A DNA stretch of 56,599 nt from Bacillota bacterium (GCA_017534115.1 JAFWDD010000028.1:1-56599); one strand, 5' to 3'; positions 32,643 to 43,087 are shown, counted from the first letter of the stretch. Numbers and translations: made by a program. Notes: a model not told the origin generated them from the sequence alone.

Positions 32643-35051
32643 ATGGATTTCAGAGAGTATTTAAAAAACAATATTGTTTATCTGGACGGCGGAATGGGGA
32701 CTCTTCTTCAGGAGCGGGGCATTGCGCCCGGCGAGTATCCCGAAAGATGGAATATTACCCACAGCGACGTTATCGTGGATATCCAGAGTTCCTATTATAA
32801 TGCGGGAAGCAATGTTATATGCTGCAACACATTCGGCGCCAATTCTCTGAAATTTGACGATAATGAGCTGGATGCCGTAATAAAGGCGGCTGTTGAAAAC
32901 GCCAAAAAAGCGAGAGAAATAAGTGTCGGAGAGCAGGAAAAATTTATAGCTCTTGATATCGGTCCCACAGGAAAGCTTCTGAAGCCTCTTGGTGATCTGG
33001 GTTTTGAGGACGCGGTGAAGATTTTTGCGCAAATGGTAAAAACCGGCGTGAAATACGGCGTGGACCTGATTATAATCGAAACCATGAACGATGCCTATGA
33101 GACAAAAGCGGCTCTTTTAGCGGCAAAAGAAAACAGTGATTTGCCTGTAATTGTCACCAACGCTTACGGCGAGGATGGAAAACTCATGACAGGAGCGTCT
33201 CCTGCAGCGATGGTGGCTCTTTTGGAAGGAATGGGCGTTGACGCCATGGGAGCAAACTGTTCTCTGGGTCCCAAACAGCTGAGACCTGTTGCTGAGGAAT
33301 TCATAAAATACGCGTCTGTTCCCGTTGTTCTGAAGCCCAACGCAGGACTTCCCAAATCCGTTTGCTGTCAAACGGTATATGATGTAACTCCAGATGAATT
33401 TGTGGAGGAAATGACGGACCTTATAAAGAAAGGCGTTCGTGTGGCCGGAGGATGCTGCGGTACCACGCCCGAATATATAAAGAAGCTTACAGACAGCACA
33501 AAAAGCTTTGCGCCTGTGCCTTTGACGGATAAAAACATTACGATGGCTTCATCATATACAAATGCCGTGATTTTCGGAGATTCTCCCGTGCTTATAGGCG
33601 AGAGAATAAATCCCACAGGCAAAAAGCGTTTCAAACAGGCTCTTATAGAAAATGATATGGACTATATTCTTGCGGAAGGCGTAAACCAGCAGGAAAAAGG
33701 CGTTCATATCCTTGATGTCAATGTTGGAATTCCCGATATTGACGAAGTGAAGATGCTGAAAAACACAGTTTACGAACTGCAGTCAATTATAGATCTGCCT
33801 CTGCAGATAGACACATCCGATGTTTCGGCCATGGAAGCGGCTCTCCGCGTATATAACGGAAAGGCAATGATAAATTCCGTTAACGGAAAAGCCGAAAGTA
33901 TGAATGCGATCTTCCCGTTGGTGAAAAAATACGGCGGACTTGTAGTAGCTCTCACTCTTGACGAAAAGGGTATTCCCGAAACAGCCCAAGGCAGGATCGG
34001 GATTGCGGAAAAGATCCTCAAAAAAGCGGAAGAATACGGTATTTCCAAAAAGGACATAGTGTTCGATACCCTTGCCATGACCATAAGCGCGGACACATCT
34101 GCGGCAAAAACCACGCTGGATTCCCTGAGCTTTATTAAAAATGAACTGGGATGCCACACATCTCTGGGTGTTTCCAATATTTCATTTGGACTGCCCAACA
34201 GAGATGCCGTGAACGGTACATTTTTCGCAATCGCTCTTACAAGAGGTCTTTCTGCGGCGATTATGAATCCCTATTCCGCTGATATGATGAAGACCTACTA
34301 CACATACAGGGCTTTGAACGGTTTGGACGAAAACTGTTCGGACTATATTGGTGCGGCGGACAGCTTTACAGTGACCGTTTCTGCGGCAAGCGCGCCGGCC
34401 GCAAAGAACGCAGAGGAATTCAAATCCGAGCTTCAGCGAGCCGTAATTAAGGGTTTTAAGGATAAAGCCGGAGAGCTTGCCAATGAGCTTCTTAAGACGA
34501 CAGACCCCCTTGAAATCGTGAATAATGAGATAATTCCCGCGCTGAACAAAGTAGGCGAGGGATTTGAGAATAAAACAGTATACCTGCCTCAGCTCCTTAT
34601 GAGCGCGGAGGCGGCAAAAAGCGCGTTTGAAAGCATAAAGTCCCATGCGGCCGCGTCGGGAGACAAGACTTCCGATAAAGGAATATTCGTTCTGGCCACG
34701 GTTCATGGAGACATTCACGATATTGGCAAGAACATCGTGAAGCTTTTGCTTGAAAATTACGGTTTCAATGTGGTGGATATGGGCAAGGATGTACCCATGG
34801 AGGATATTGTGGATAAGGTGGTAAGCCTTCATGCTCCCTTTGTGGGTCTTTCGGCTCTCATGACCACAACGGTTCCTGCCATGGAGAAAAGCATAAAAGC
34901 CCTCAAGGAAAAAGCGCCATGGTGCAAAGTCGTAGTAGGCGGAGCGGTACTCACCCAGGAGTATGCCGATCAGATCGGAGCAGATAAATACGCGAAGGAC
35001 GCAATGGAATCCGTGCGTTACGCAGAAGGAATCATTGCGGAGAATAATTAA
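32643..35051 (+). CDS. metH: Cobalamin-dependent methionine synthase lacking the reactivation domain
   Basis: An 802-residue MetH. Homocysteine domain (1-290) with YLDGGMGTLLQERG, the zinc Cys in GANCSLGP and the GGCCGTTPEY pair. Pterin domain (about 310-570) with LIGERINPTGKKRFKQ, LDVNVGIPDIDE and LPLQIDTSD. B12 cap domain (about 590-670), then the B12-binding domain (about 675-802) with the DxHxxG motif in TVHGDIHDIGKNIVKLL. The activation domain found in E. coli MetH (about 1230 residues) is absent and supplied by the preceding gene. It moves the methyl from 5-methyl-THF to homocysteine. Last gene of the operon. Confidence 0.95.
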   Translation: MDFREYLKNNIVYLDGGMGTLLQERGIAPGEYPERWNITHSDVIVDIQSSYYNAGSNVICCNTFGANSLKFDDNELDAVIKAAVENAKKAREISVGEQEKFIALDIGPTGKLLKPLGDLGFEDAVKIFAQMVKTGVKYGVDLIIIETMNDAYETKAALLAAKENSDLPVIVTNAYGEDGKLMTGASPAAMVALLEGMGVDAMGANCSLGPKQLRPVAEEFIKYASVPVVLKPNAGLPKSVCCQTVYDVTPDEFVEEMTDLIKKGVRVAGGCCGTTPEYIKKLTDSTKSFAPVPLTDKNITMASSYTNAVIFGDSPVLIGERINPTGKKRFKQALIENDMDYILAEGVNQQEKGVHILDVNVGIPDIDEVKMLKNTVYELQSIIDLPLQIDTSDVSAMEAALRVYNGKAMINSVNGKAESMNAIFPLVKKYGGLVVALTLDEKGIPETAQGRIGIAEKILKKAEEYGISKKDIVFDTLAMTISADTSAAKTTLDSLSFIKNELGCHTSLGVSNISFGLPNRDAVNGTFFAIALTRGLSAAIMNPYSADMMKTYYTYRALNGLDENCSDYIGAADSFTVTVSAASAPAAKNAEEFKSELQRAVIKGFKDKAGELANELLKTTDPLEIVNNEIIPALNKVGEGFENKTVYLPQLLMSAEAAKSAFESIKSHAAASGDKTSDKGIFVLATVHGDIHDIGKNIVKLLLENYGFNVVDMGKDVPMEDIVDKVVSLHAPFVGLSALMTTTVPAMEKSIKALKEKAPWCKVVVGGAVLTQEYADQIGADKYAKDAMESVRYAEGIIAENN

Positions 35052-35063
35052 ATAGAAAAACTC

Positions 35064-35099
35064 GGACTTCCGGAGATATAAATCCGGAGGTCCTTTTTA
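35064..35099 (+). terminator. Terminator of the metF-metH operon
   Basis: GGACTTCCGG (35064-35073) pairs with CCGGAGGTCC (35084-35093), followed by T residues. Confidence 0.85.
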
Positions 35100-35161
35100 T
35101 TGTATTTAAGGGTAAAACAAACGACTTTTTGGGATGAGTAGCAGACTATAAAAAATCTAAA

Positions 35162-35287
35162 TTTAGCCGAAATTTTGTGATTTAAGGTGCGAAGCACATG
35201 CTGGGTCAAGGGGCGAAGTCCCTTGCGGATTCTTAAGGCGGAGCCTTAAGCGGGTTCTTAGGGCAGAGCCCTAAGCCCTCGGAGAGA
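35162..35287. repeat. Intergenic hairpin repeat, copy 3 (best preserved)
   Basis: Four successive small hairpins with purine triloops: GTGC-GAA-GCAC (35187-35197), AAGGGGC-GAA-GTCCCTT (35208-35224), CTTAAGGC-GGA-GCCTTAAG (35232-35250), CTTAGGGC-AGA-GCCCTAAG (35257-35275). It lies between convergent metH and apgM, bounded by their terminators. Related copies lie at 18245-18344 and, degenerately, at 11574-11625. Confidence 0.8.
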
Positions 35288-35314
35288 AAAAACAGCCGTC
35301 TTTTCAGACGGCTG
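35286..35314 (-). terminator. Terminator of apgM
   Basis: On the minus strand AGCCGTCT and AGACGGCT form a stem with a four-base loop, followed by T residues. It lies just downstream of the apgM stop. Confidence 0.85.
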
Positions 35315-35335
35315 AATACTTTCAAATATGCAATT

Positions 35336-36544
35336 TTATTTTCTTCCCAGAAGCATGCTCATAACCTCGAATCCTTTGTCCAGATAAAGTCCTGTTGCTT
35401 TAGCTGCGGATTCGCAGTAACAGTCAACTCCGGAATCCTTTTCGTCTGTTGAATTATAGTAAACGAAAGGAACAGGCTCAGCAACGTGAGTCATAAGCTC
35501 AACGGGAGTAGGATGGTCGGGCAGAATGAGAATTGAGAAATCCTCGCCTTTTGCGCGCAGTCCGTCTGTGAGGGGACCAACGATTTCCTTGTCTATAAGC
35601 TCAATGGATTTAATCTTTCCGGGCAGGTCGGCCTGATGTCCGCACTCGTCGGGAGCCTCAACATGAATATAAACGAAATCCGCGCCGTTTTCAGTAAGCT
35701 CCTTCAGAGCGGCCTCGCCTTTGCCTTTGAAATTCGTCTTAAGATTGCCCGTCGCGCCTTCCACGTCAATGGAATTCATTCCAGCACTGATACCGATGCC
35801 CTTAATCAGGTCAACGGCGGAAATAACGGAACCCTTAACACCGAATTTCTCGTAGAAATTCTCAACAGCGGGTCTTGTGCCTTCACCCCAGAGCCAGATT
35901 GAGTTTGCAGGGTTAAGTCCTCTTTTGATTCTGTCCAGATTTACGGGATGGTCCTTCAGAATATCATAGCTTTTTTCCATCATCTCGCGAAGCTCTTTCT
36001 GTTTGGGCAGATGCTCCGTAATTTTTCTCTTGGAAATATCATGAGGAGGAGTAAGGTCCAGATCGATCTTTCCGTTGTGCCAGATAAGGCAGTGTCTGTA
36101 ACTTATTCCATTGTAGTAATGGAAAATATCCGTTCCCAGCTTTTCCTGAACGGTTTCAATTATCTTTTTGGATTCTTCGCTTGTGATTTCTCCCGAGCTG
36201 TAATCAACCATTGTCTTGTCGGCGTAATTGGGCTCGTCGGAAAGAGTAACAAGATTGCATCTGATGGCAACGTCCGTATCGGACATTTTTATTCCCATGC
36301 TGACAGCTTCCAGGGGAGAACGTCCCGTGTAGCATGTGAAAGGATCATATCCCATGGCGCCGAGGTTTGCCACGTCGCTTCCCGGCTTCATTCCGTCAGG
36401 AACAGTCTTTACTATACCAACAACGCCTTTTTTAGCGAAATTATCTATATAAGGCTTAACAGCCACATCAAGAGGAGTCTTTCCTCCGATTTCCTTCAAG
36501 GGATGGTCTGCCATACCGTCTCCGAGCATTACAATATATTTCAT
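35336..36544 (-). CDS. apgM: Cofactor-independent phosphoglycerate mutase (archaeal ApgM type)
   Basis: A 402-residue member of the aPGAM branch of the alkaline phosphatase superfamily. The start MKYIVMLGDGMADHPLKEIGG carries the metal-binding DGMAD; the phosphorylated Ser is in KPGSDVANLGAMGYDP; further metal ligands lie in HVEAPDECGHQAD and LILPDHPTPV. It interconverts 3- and 2-phosphoglycerate in glycolysis/gluconeogenesis. Some relatives have been proposed as homoserine kinases, so that alternative is open. Start ATG 36544 follows GAGGTG. Monocistronic. Confidence 0.88.
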   Translation of the reverse strand: MKYIVMLGDGMADHPLKEIGGKTPLDVAVKPYIDNFAKKGVVGIVKTVPDGMKPGSDVANLGAMGYDPFTCYTGRSPLEAVSMGIKMSDTDVAIRCNLVTLSDEPNYADKTMVDYSSGEITSEESKKIIETVQEKLGTDIFHYYNGISYRHCLIWHNGKIDLDLTPPHDISKRKITEHLPKQKELREMMEKSYDILKDHPVNLDRIKRGLNPANSIWLWGEGTRPAVENFYEKFGVKGSVISAVDLIKGIGISAGMNSIDVEGATGNLKTNFKGKGEAALKELTENGADFVYIHVEAPDECGHQADLPGKIKSIELIDKEIVGPLTDGLRAKGEDFSILILPDHPTPVELMTHVAEPVPFVYYNSTDEKDSGVDCYCESAAKATGLYLDKGFEVMSMLLGRK

Positions 36545-36896
36545 AAAAACACCTCTTCTCGAAAAATTTAATGGTAGTTACATTATAATACAAATATTTC
36601 TGAAATGAAATTAAAAAAATAGGGGAATTTCGAATATTCGCAATAAATTTTTTGGGAATTTTGCATAATGGGAGAAATAAAGATGCCCCATATGTATTTT
36701 GTGTGATGGAAATATGTCTTTTTGCCGCGGAACGCACAAAAGTCCGGCGAAAAATTTTCGGCAGGAAGATAACGTAAATTTCCCCTGAATCCTGCTGAAA
36801 ACAAACAAAAAATCAGCCCTCGAAAGATATTGATCTTCGAGGGCTAAGATTTGATTGGTAAACGTAAATTTTTATGTGAATAATCTAATGGAGTTT
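36545..36896. other. Intergenic region between apgM and gdhA
   Basis: 352 bases between two leftward genes. The left end carries the apgM ribosome site and a TATAAT (minus strand, about 36585-36590) with only a weak -35. The right end carries the gdhA terminator at 36806-36845. No convincing coding frame or RNA was recognised between them. Confidence 0.6.
36806..36845 (-). terminator. Terminator of gdhA
   Basis: AGCCCTCGAAAGAT (36815-36828) pairs almost perfectly with ATCTTCGAGGGCT (36833-36845); a T run follows on the minus strand. Confidence 0.88.
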
Positions 36897-38249
<1,353 letters not shown>

Positions 38250-38272
38250 TTAAATTAAAAATTGTTATTAAC

Positions 38273-38302
38273 ATTATAATCATAAAATACCGCATAAAAC
38301 AA
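38273..38302 (-). promoter_or_regulatory. Promoter of gdhA
   Basis: On the minus strand TTGTTT (38302-38297) and TATAAT (38278-38273) have 18-base spacing. The -35 is overlapped by one copy of the CCGCATAAAA direct repeat. Confidence 0.65.
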
Positions 38303-38329
38303 GAAAAAATATATATTAGCCGCATAAAA
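38290..38329. repeat. Direct repeats CCGCATAAAA, possible gdhA operator
   Basis: CCGCATAAAA at 38290-38299 and again at 38320-38329, exactly 30 bases apart (about three helical turns). The first copy overlaps the gdhA -35. Confidence 0.55.
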
Positions 38330-38467
38330 GATTTTTATAATGGGTATAGGATTTTTTATGCCTTTTGTAAAAACGTTGTATTTTCAGGCAAAATCATTTG
38401 TCCTTGACAAAGAGACGGGCTTTTATTTTTTATCGTTTAATTATATAATGTACCCGGAGGGATTTTT

Positions 38468-39388
38468 ATGAACTGGGATTTTAAGCCTTACTATTCTCTG
38501 GACTATTTTCTGAAAAAGAAGTTCGGAGTAAAGGTCGCGAAAATATCTGTGGATGCCGGATTCACTTGTCCCAACAGGGATGGACGCTTAAGCTTCAGCG
38601 GATGCAGTTTCTGCTCCGGCAGAGGTTCGGGAGATTTTGCGCTTTACAAAGGGGAAAGTGTAATTTCGCAGCTGGAAAAAGGAAAACAGAATATGAAAAA
38701 GTGGAAAGCCGGCGGATTTGTGGCATATTTTCAGGCATATACAAATACATACGCTCCGCCTGATGTACTGCGGGATATTTATTTTCAGGCTCTTGAGCTG
38801 AAGGATTTAAAGGGCGTTGCCATAGCCACAAGGCCTGACTGCATAGATGAAGATGTCATTTCTGTACTGAAGGAACTGGCTCAAAAGACTTACGTATGGG
38901 TGGAGCTGGGATTCCAGACATCCAATGAAAACACCGCCCGGGCAATCAACAGAGGATACAAAAACGAAGTTTTTTCAAAAGCCGTTGAAACATTAACGGA
39001 AAACGGATTCGATACGGTGGCTCATGTCATATTCGGCCTTCCGGGAGAAACGGAAGAGGATATGATGAACACCATAGATTTTCTGAATAAAACTAAAATA
39101 AAAGGCATAAAAATACAATCTCTGCATATTCTTAAAAACACTCCTCTTGCGCGGGAATTTGAGGAAACCGGATTCAGAATTCTCGAAAAGGAAGAATATA
39201 TAAATCTCGTATGCAAAGCACTGGAAAGGCTCTCGCCGGATATAGTGGTCCACAGACTGACGGGAGACGGCAAAAAATCCGATGTTATAGCGCCGAAATG
39301 GGCTTTCGACAAGAAAAGCGTTTTGAATGGCGTTTATAAAACTTTGACGGCAAAAAACAGTTGGCAAGGCAGGGAATTTGTTTTATAA
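38468..39388 (+). CDS. TIGR01212-family radical SAM protein (YtqA-like)
   Basis: A 306-residue radical SAM protein. It starts with the family signature YSLDYFLKKKFGVKVAKISV and carries the cluster motif CPNRDGRLSFSGCSFC, the long-spaced CxxxxxxxxxxCxxC of YtqA/YhcC proteins. GGFVAYFQAYTNTYAPPDVL, VWVELGFQTSNENTARAINRG and HVIFGLPGETEEDMMNT are further family segments. The function of the family is not established; it resembles tRNA-modifying radical SAM enzymes. It is divergent from gdhA. A TTGACA at 38403 lies upstream but without a clear -10. Confidence 0.92.
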   Translation: MNWDFKPYYSLDYFLKKKFGVKVAKISVDAGFTCPNRDGRLSFSGCSFCSGRGSGDFALYKGESVISQLEKGKQNMKKWKAGGFVAYFQAYTNTYAPPDVLRDIYFQALELKDLKGVAIATRPDCIDEDVISVLKELAQKTYVWVELGFQTSNENTARAINRGYKNEVFSKAVETLTENGFDTVAHVIFGLPGETEEDMMNTIDFLNKTKIKGIKIQSLHILKNTPLAREFEETGFRILEKEEYINLVCKALERLSPDIVVHRLTGDGKKSDVIAPKWAFDKKSVLNGVYKTLTAKNSWQGREFVL

Positions 39389-39463
39389 TTTAATTGATAA
39401 TATTAAGAAAAATCTGGAAGGCATTGTATAAATAAATTATTTTGCATAAACGGAGGTTTTGAA

Positions 39464-40003
39464 ATGTTTGAAACAAGCGAAGAAATCGCGCAAAATAAAC
39501 TTATACTTCTTTATCTTTTGAAAAATATAAATATTGCCATGACAAATTCGGAAATCTGCCAGTTTGCGCTGGAAAAGCGTATAATGGACTATTTTGCGGT
39601 CCAAAGCTGTATGGAAGAGCTTTTTGAAACCAGTCTTCTTGAAAAATACAAGGAAAACAATCTCACATGGTATAAAACTACGGAAGACGGAGACAGGATC
39701 CTTGCTCTTTTCGAGGAGAAAATCCCCAAGTGGATGAGGAAGGACGCGCTGGAATATATAGAAAACAACGGTGACAGGCTCAGGACTGAGTATGAGATAA
39801 ATGCGTCAGTCGAAAAAAGAGGTTCGGAGGATTATTTTGTCTCATGCAGGATTTACGGCGAGTCCAGAAATATCGTGATGGACATAGGCGTTTCTGTGCC
39901 CGATGAAAATATTGCGGAAGAGATCCGTGACAACTGGAAAAAGAATTCGAATGATATTTATCTCAAAATTCTCGGCGTTTTGACAGAGAATGATAAAACC
40001 TAA
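39464..40003 (+). CDS. DUF4364 family protein
   Basis: A 179-residue soluble protein of the clostridial DUF4364 family. The N-terminal 80 residues look like a winged helix (NKLILLYLLKNINIAMTNSEICQF, then VQSCMEELFETSLLEKY and TTEDGDRIL); the C-terminal part is a beta domain (RLRTEYEINASVEKRGSEDYFVSCRIY). A DNA-binding regulatory role is inferred from the fold. It follows the radical SAM gene by 75 bases with GGAGG before the ATG, and ends at a terminator. Confidence 0.8.
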   Translation: MFETSEEIAQNKLILLYLLKNINIAMTNSEICQFALEKRIMDYFAVQSCMEELFETSLLEKYKENNLTWYKTTEDGDRILALFEEKIPKWMRKDALEYIENNGDRLRTEYEINASVEKRGSEDYFVSCRIYGESRNIVMDIGVSVPDENIAEEIRDNWKKNSNDIYLKILGVLTENDKT

Positions 40004-40029
40004 ATGAAGTTTTCAGACGCTTTGAAATG

Positions 40030-40058
40030 AAGCGGCATTTTTGCCGCTTTGTTTTTTT
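40030..40058 (+). terminator. Terminator of the DUF4364 gene
   Basis: AAGCGGCA (40030-40037) pairs with TGCCGCTT (40042-40049), followed by TGTTTTTTT. Confidence 0.88.
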
Positions 40059-40093
40059 AGATATTGGGAAATGCGAATTTAAAGGAGGATAAT

Positions 40094-41038
40094 ATGCAGT
40101 ATATAAATGAAATGAGAGAGGGAGACAATGTCCTGGGACATTACCTCTGCAAGGACAAACAGCAATTTAAATCAAAAGCGGGAAAACCTTATATTTCCCT
40201 TAAAATACAGGATAAAACCGGCGTTGCCGATGCCAAGATATGGGATGTGAACAGTCCTGATATAAAGGATTTCCAGACCAATACATTTATAAAAATTATG
40301 GGCAACGTTGTGATTTTCAACAACAATATCCAGATCAACATAAGAAAACTGCGTCCCAGCGAAGAAGGAGAGTATTTCCCTATGGACTATATTCCGACTA
40401 CCGAGCGAGACGTAAACGAAATGTATGACGAGCTGGATAAGTTTATTGATTCGGTTAAAAACGCATATCTGAACAAGCTCCTGAAGGAGATTTTCTACAA
40501 CAATGAGGATGTTAAGAAGTCTTTCTCCACACATTCAGCGGCAAAGAACATACATCACAACTATCTGGGTGGACTTATGGAGCATACTCTGAATGTGGCG
40601 GAAATCTGTGAGTTTATGAGTGGTAGGTTCAAGAATGTCAACAGGGATCTCCTCATAACGGCGGCGCTTCTTCATGATATTGGAAAGGTTCGTGAGCTTT
40701 CGGACTTTCCTGTAAACGATTATACAGAAGAGGGACAGCTTCTGGGGCATATTTATATGGGCGCGGAAATGGTTGCGGAGACAGCGGCAAAAATCGACGG
40801 TTTTCCCAAGGATATGGAGCTTCTTCTGAAGCACTGCATACTGGCGCATCACGGTTCCTATGAGTTCGGCTCGCCCAAGCTTCCCAGACTTATAGAAGCG
40901 TATATACTCCATTGTGTTGACAGTATGGACGCTCTTACGAAAGTATTTGACGAAATTCTTGAAAATAATGAAAATTCCGGTCTCTGGACCAGCTACAGCA
41001 GGCTTTTCCAGGGCACTTTGCGGAAATCGGAATTTTAA
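40094..41038 (+). CDS. yhaM: 3'-5' exoribonuclease YhaM family (OB fold + HD domain)
   Basis: A 314-residue YhaM-type nuclease. The N-terminal OB-fold (about 10-90, with YISLKIQDKTGVADAKIWD) precedes an HD domain with NIHHNYLGGLMEHTLNVAEI, LLHDIGKVREL, a GHI segment, LAHHGSYEFGSPKLP and VDSMDALTKVF. It degrades RNA from the 3' end using a metal pair bound by the HD residues. Start ATG 40094 follows a full AAAGGAGG site; an apparent upstream extension to 40064 overlaps the terminator tract. Followed 12 bases later by the rRNA methyltransferase gene, so the two are probably co-transcribed. Confidence 0.9.
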   Translation: MQYINEMREGDNVLGHYLCKDKQQFKSKAGKPYISLKIQDKTGVADAKIWDVNSPDIKDFQTNTFIKIMGNVVIFNNNIQINIRKLRPSEEGEYFPMDYIPTTERDVNEMYDELDKFIDSVKNAYLNKLLKEIFYNNEDVKKSFSTHSAAKNIHHNYLGGLMEHTLNVAEICEFMSGRFKNVNRDLLITAALLHDIGKVRELSDFPVNDYTEEGQLLGHIYMGAEMVAETAAKIDGFPKDMELLLKHCILAHHGSYEFGSPKLPRLIEAYILHCVDSMDALTKVFDEILENNENSGLWTSYSRLFQGTLRKSEF

Positions 41039-41050
41039 AAGAGGATTCTT

Positions 41051-42436
41051 ATGAAAGAAAAACAACCCGTTTCGAAAAATGAAAAATATAATATAAAGAT
41101 TACTGATCTGGGCTCTGAAGGCGAAGGCATAGGCAGGGTCAACGGCTTCACCGTTTTTGTTCCGGGACTTATTGTGGGCGAAGAAGCGGAAATAATTATT
41201 GTAAAGGTGAAAAAATCCTTCGCTTATGGCAAGGCTCTGAACATTATCGCTCCTTCGGAAGACCGCAATACTCCCGAGTGCAGATACTATAAAACCTGCG
41301 GCGGATGCAGTCTTATGCACATGAAATATGATGCCGAGCTGAAATTCAAGCAGAAGCGTATAAAGGACTGTCTTGAGAGGATCGGCGGTTTGGAGGATAT
41401 TGAAACTCCTGCCATAAATGGAATGGAGGAGCCGTATTTTTACCGTAATAAAGGCCAGTTCCCTTTGTCATACGATGAGAAAAACGGACTGAAAATCGGG
41501 TTTTACGCGCCCAGAAGCCACAGAATAACCGACCTTGACGAGTGTCTTATACAGCACAAGGCAACTAAGGATATTATCGCTGTTTTCAGACAATTTATAG
41601 CTGAATACGGCATAAGCATATACGATGAGAACACCCATAAGGGTCTGATGAGAACGATTCTGACGAAAACGGCTGTAAATACGGACGATATAATGGTTTG
41701 CGCCGTAATAAACGGGAAAAATCTTCCCAATTCGGACAAGCTTGTGGAAATGCTTCGGAAAATTCCGGGAATGCGCTCAATTCTAATAAATATCAACACA
41801 AAAAACACCAATGTGGTACTCGGCGGCGAGACAAAGCTTTTGTGGGGAGATGACTATATCATTGAAAAAATAGGGGATATTTCCTATAAGATCTCAGCTC
41901 TTTCATTTTTCCAGGTGAACACGAAACAGACGGAAGTCATCTGCCGGAAGATCCTCGATTTCGGCAATTTTTCAAAGGATGATACAGTTTTGGATCTTTA
42001 CTGCGGAATCGGGACCCTTTCTCTTTGGGCGGCAAAGAAAGCGGGAAGGGTTTTCGGAGTGGAAATCGTCCCTCAGGCTATTGAGGACGCAAGGGAAAAC
42101 GCCGGAATGAACGGAATAGAAAACGCGGAATTTATGATTTCTTCAGCAGAAGACGCTGCACCCATGCTTCTGGAAAAAGGCTTCAGGCCTGCGGTAGTTA
42201 TGGTCGATCCGCCTCGAAAGGGCTGTGATGAGACTGTTCTTAACGCAATCGTGAAAATGAATCCAAACAGGATAGTATATGTTTCCTGCAATCCTTCCAC
42301 CCTTGCGAGAGATCTGAAAAAGCTGGGCGAGGAAGGGTTTAAGCTTGAAAAAATAGAGGGAGTGGACCAGTTCGGACGAACGGGACATGTGGAGTGCGTA
42401 GTTTCGTTATATAAAAACAAACAAAACAAATATTAA
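41051..42436 (+). CDS. rlmCD: 23S rRNA (uracil-C5)-methyltransferase, RlmD/RlmCD family
   Basis: A 461-residue RumA-type enzyme. An N-terminal TRAM domain (10-70), then the [4Fe-4S] cysteines in ECRYYKTCGGCSLMHM with a fourth Cys in DECLIQH, and a C-terminal SAM methyltransferase domain with LDLYCGIGTLSLWAA, VMVDPPRKGCDE, and the catalytic Cys in RIVYVSCNPSTLARDL. It methylates uracils in 23S rRNA with SAM; whether U747, U1939 or both is not decidable here. Translationally close to yhaM. Confidence 0.93.
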   Translation: MKEKQPVSKNEKYNIKITDLGSEGEGIGRVNGFTVFVPGLIVGEEAEIIIVKVKKSFAYGKALNIIAPSEDRNTPECRYYKTCGGCSLMHMKYDAELKFKQKRIKDCLERIGGLEDIETPAINGMEEPYFYRNKGQFPLSYDEKNGLKIGFYAPRSHRITDLDECLIQHKATKDIIAVFRQFIAEYGISIYDENTHKGLMRTILTKTAVNTDDIMVCAVINGKNLPNSDKLVEMLRKIPGMRSILININTKNTNVVLGGETKLLWGDDYIIEKIGDISYKISALSFFQVNTKQTEVICRKILDFGNFSKDDTVLDLYCGIGTLSLWAAKKAGRVFGVEIVPQAIEDARENAGMNGIENAEFMISSAEDAAPMLLEKGFRPAVVMVDPPRKGCDETVLNAIVKMNPNRIVYVSCNPSTLARDLKKLGEEGFKLEKIEGVDQFGRTGHVECVVSLYKNKQNKY

Positions 42437-42485
42437 TTCCGAAGTACTAACTCTGATAAATTCTGCAATAGCGAGGCAAAAAAGT

Positions 42486-43016
42486 ATGAAAGGAACAATA
42501 CGTATTAAAACCGAGAGGTTCATTCTGAGGGAACACAAAATTGAAGATGCGGAACATTTATACAATCATTTGGGAACAGATGAAAGGATGATTGAATTTT
42601 CCGGATGGAATCCATATGCGACACCTGAATCAGCCCGCGAAACGGTGCAGGATTTTATTGACAGAGGTGATGATGAAAACTTTTATGGGTGGGCTGTTGA
42701 ACATAATAGCGAAATTATTGGAACCGTCGGGGCTTATGATTATGATCCTGAAGAAAGCTCAGCGGAAGTCGGAATAAGCATATTTCGTACCCACTGGGGA
42801 AAAGGCTGTGCTTCCGAGGTCTTGCGGACCGTACTTCGCTATTTAACGGAGCAGAGAAATGTAAAGATCGTCAGAGCATGGTGCGCCAAGGATAATATTG
42901 GTTCCCGAAAAGCAATGGAGAAATGCAGGATGAAATTGGTGAGTATTGAAAAAGATGCTCTTTCCATAAACGGACATATATTTGACAGACTTAATTATGA
43001 ATACAGAGGTATATAA
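42486..43016 (+). CDS. GNAT-family N-acetyltransferase (RimJ/RimL type)
   Basis: A 176-residue acetyltransferase. TERFILREHKIEDAEHLYNH is the usual RimL-type start; the acetyl-CoA loop is in FRTHWGKGCASEVLRTVLRYL, close to the Q/RxxGxG/A motif; NIGSRKAMEKCRM is the C-terminal signature. The acceptor could be a ribosomal protein N-terminus or a small molecule. It lies 49 bases after rlmCD without a clear terminator. Base composition is slightly more AT-rich than upstream genes. Confidence 0.88.
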   Translation: MKGTIRIKTERFILREHKIEDAEHLYNHLGTDERMIEFSGWNPYATPESARETVQDFIDRGDDENFYGWAVEHNSEIIGTVGAYDYDPEESSAEVGISIFRTHWGKGCASEVLRTVLRYLTEQRNVKIVRAWCAKDNIGSRKAMEKCRMKLVSIEKDALSINGHIFDRLNYEYRGI

Positions 43017-43087
43017 AATCCGGATTATGGATCGGAATATATATTTATTTAAAACGGTATAGAGCTTTAAATAACAGGAGATTACCT

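Noticed and set aside
35162-35287. CRISPR array or riboswitch
   Set aside because: The hairpins differ from each other and have no equal-length spacers. The element lies downstream of both flanking genes, not in a leader.
36583-36808. Small minus-strand open frames between apgM and gdhA
   Set aside because: They have no ribosome site and no similarity-like features, and run into the gdhA terminator region.
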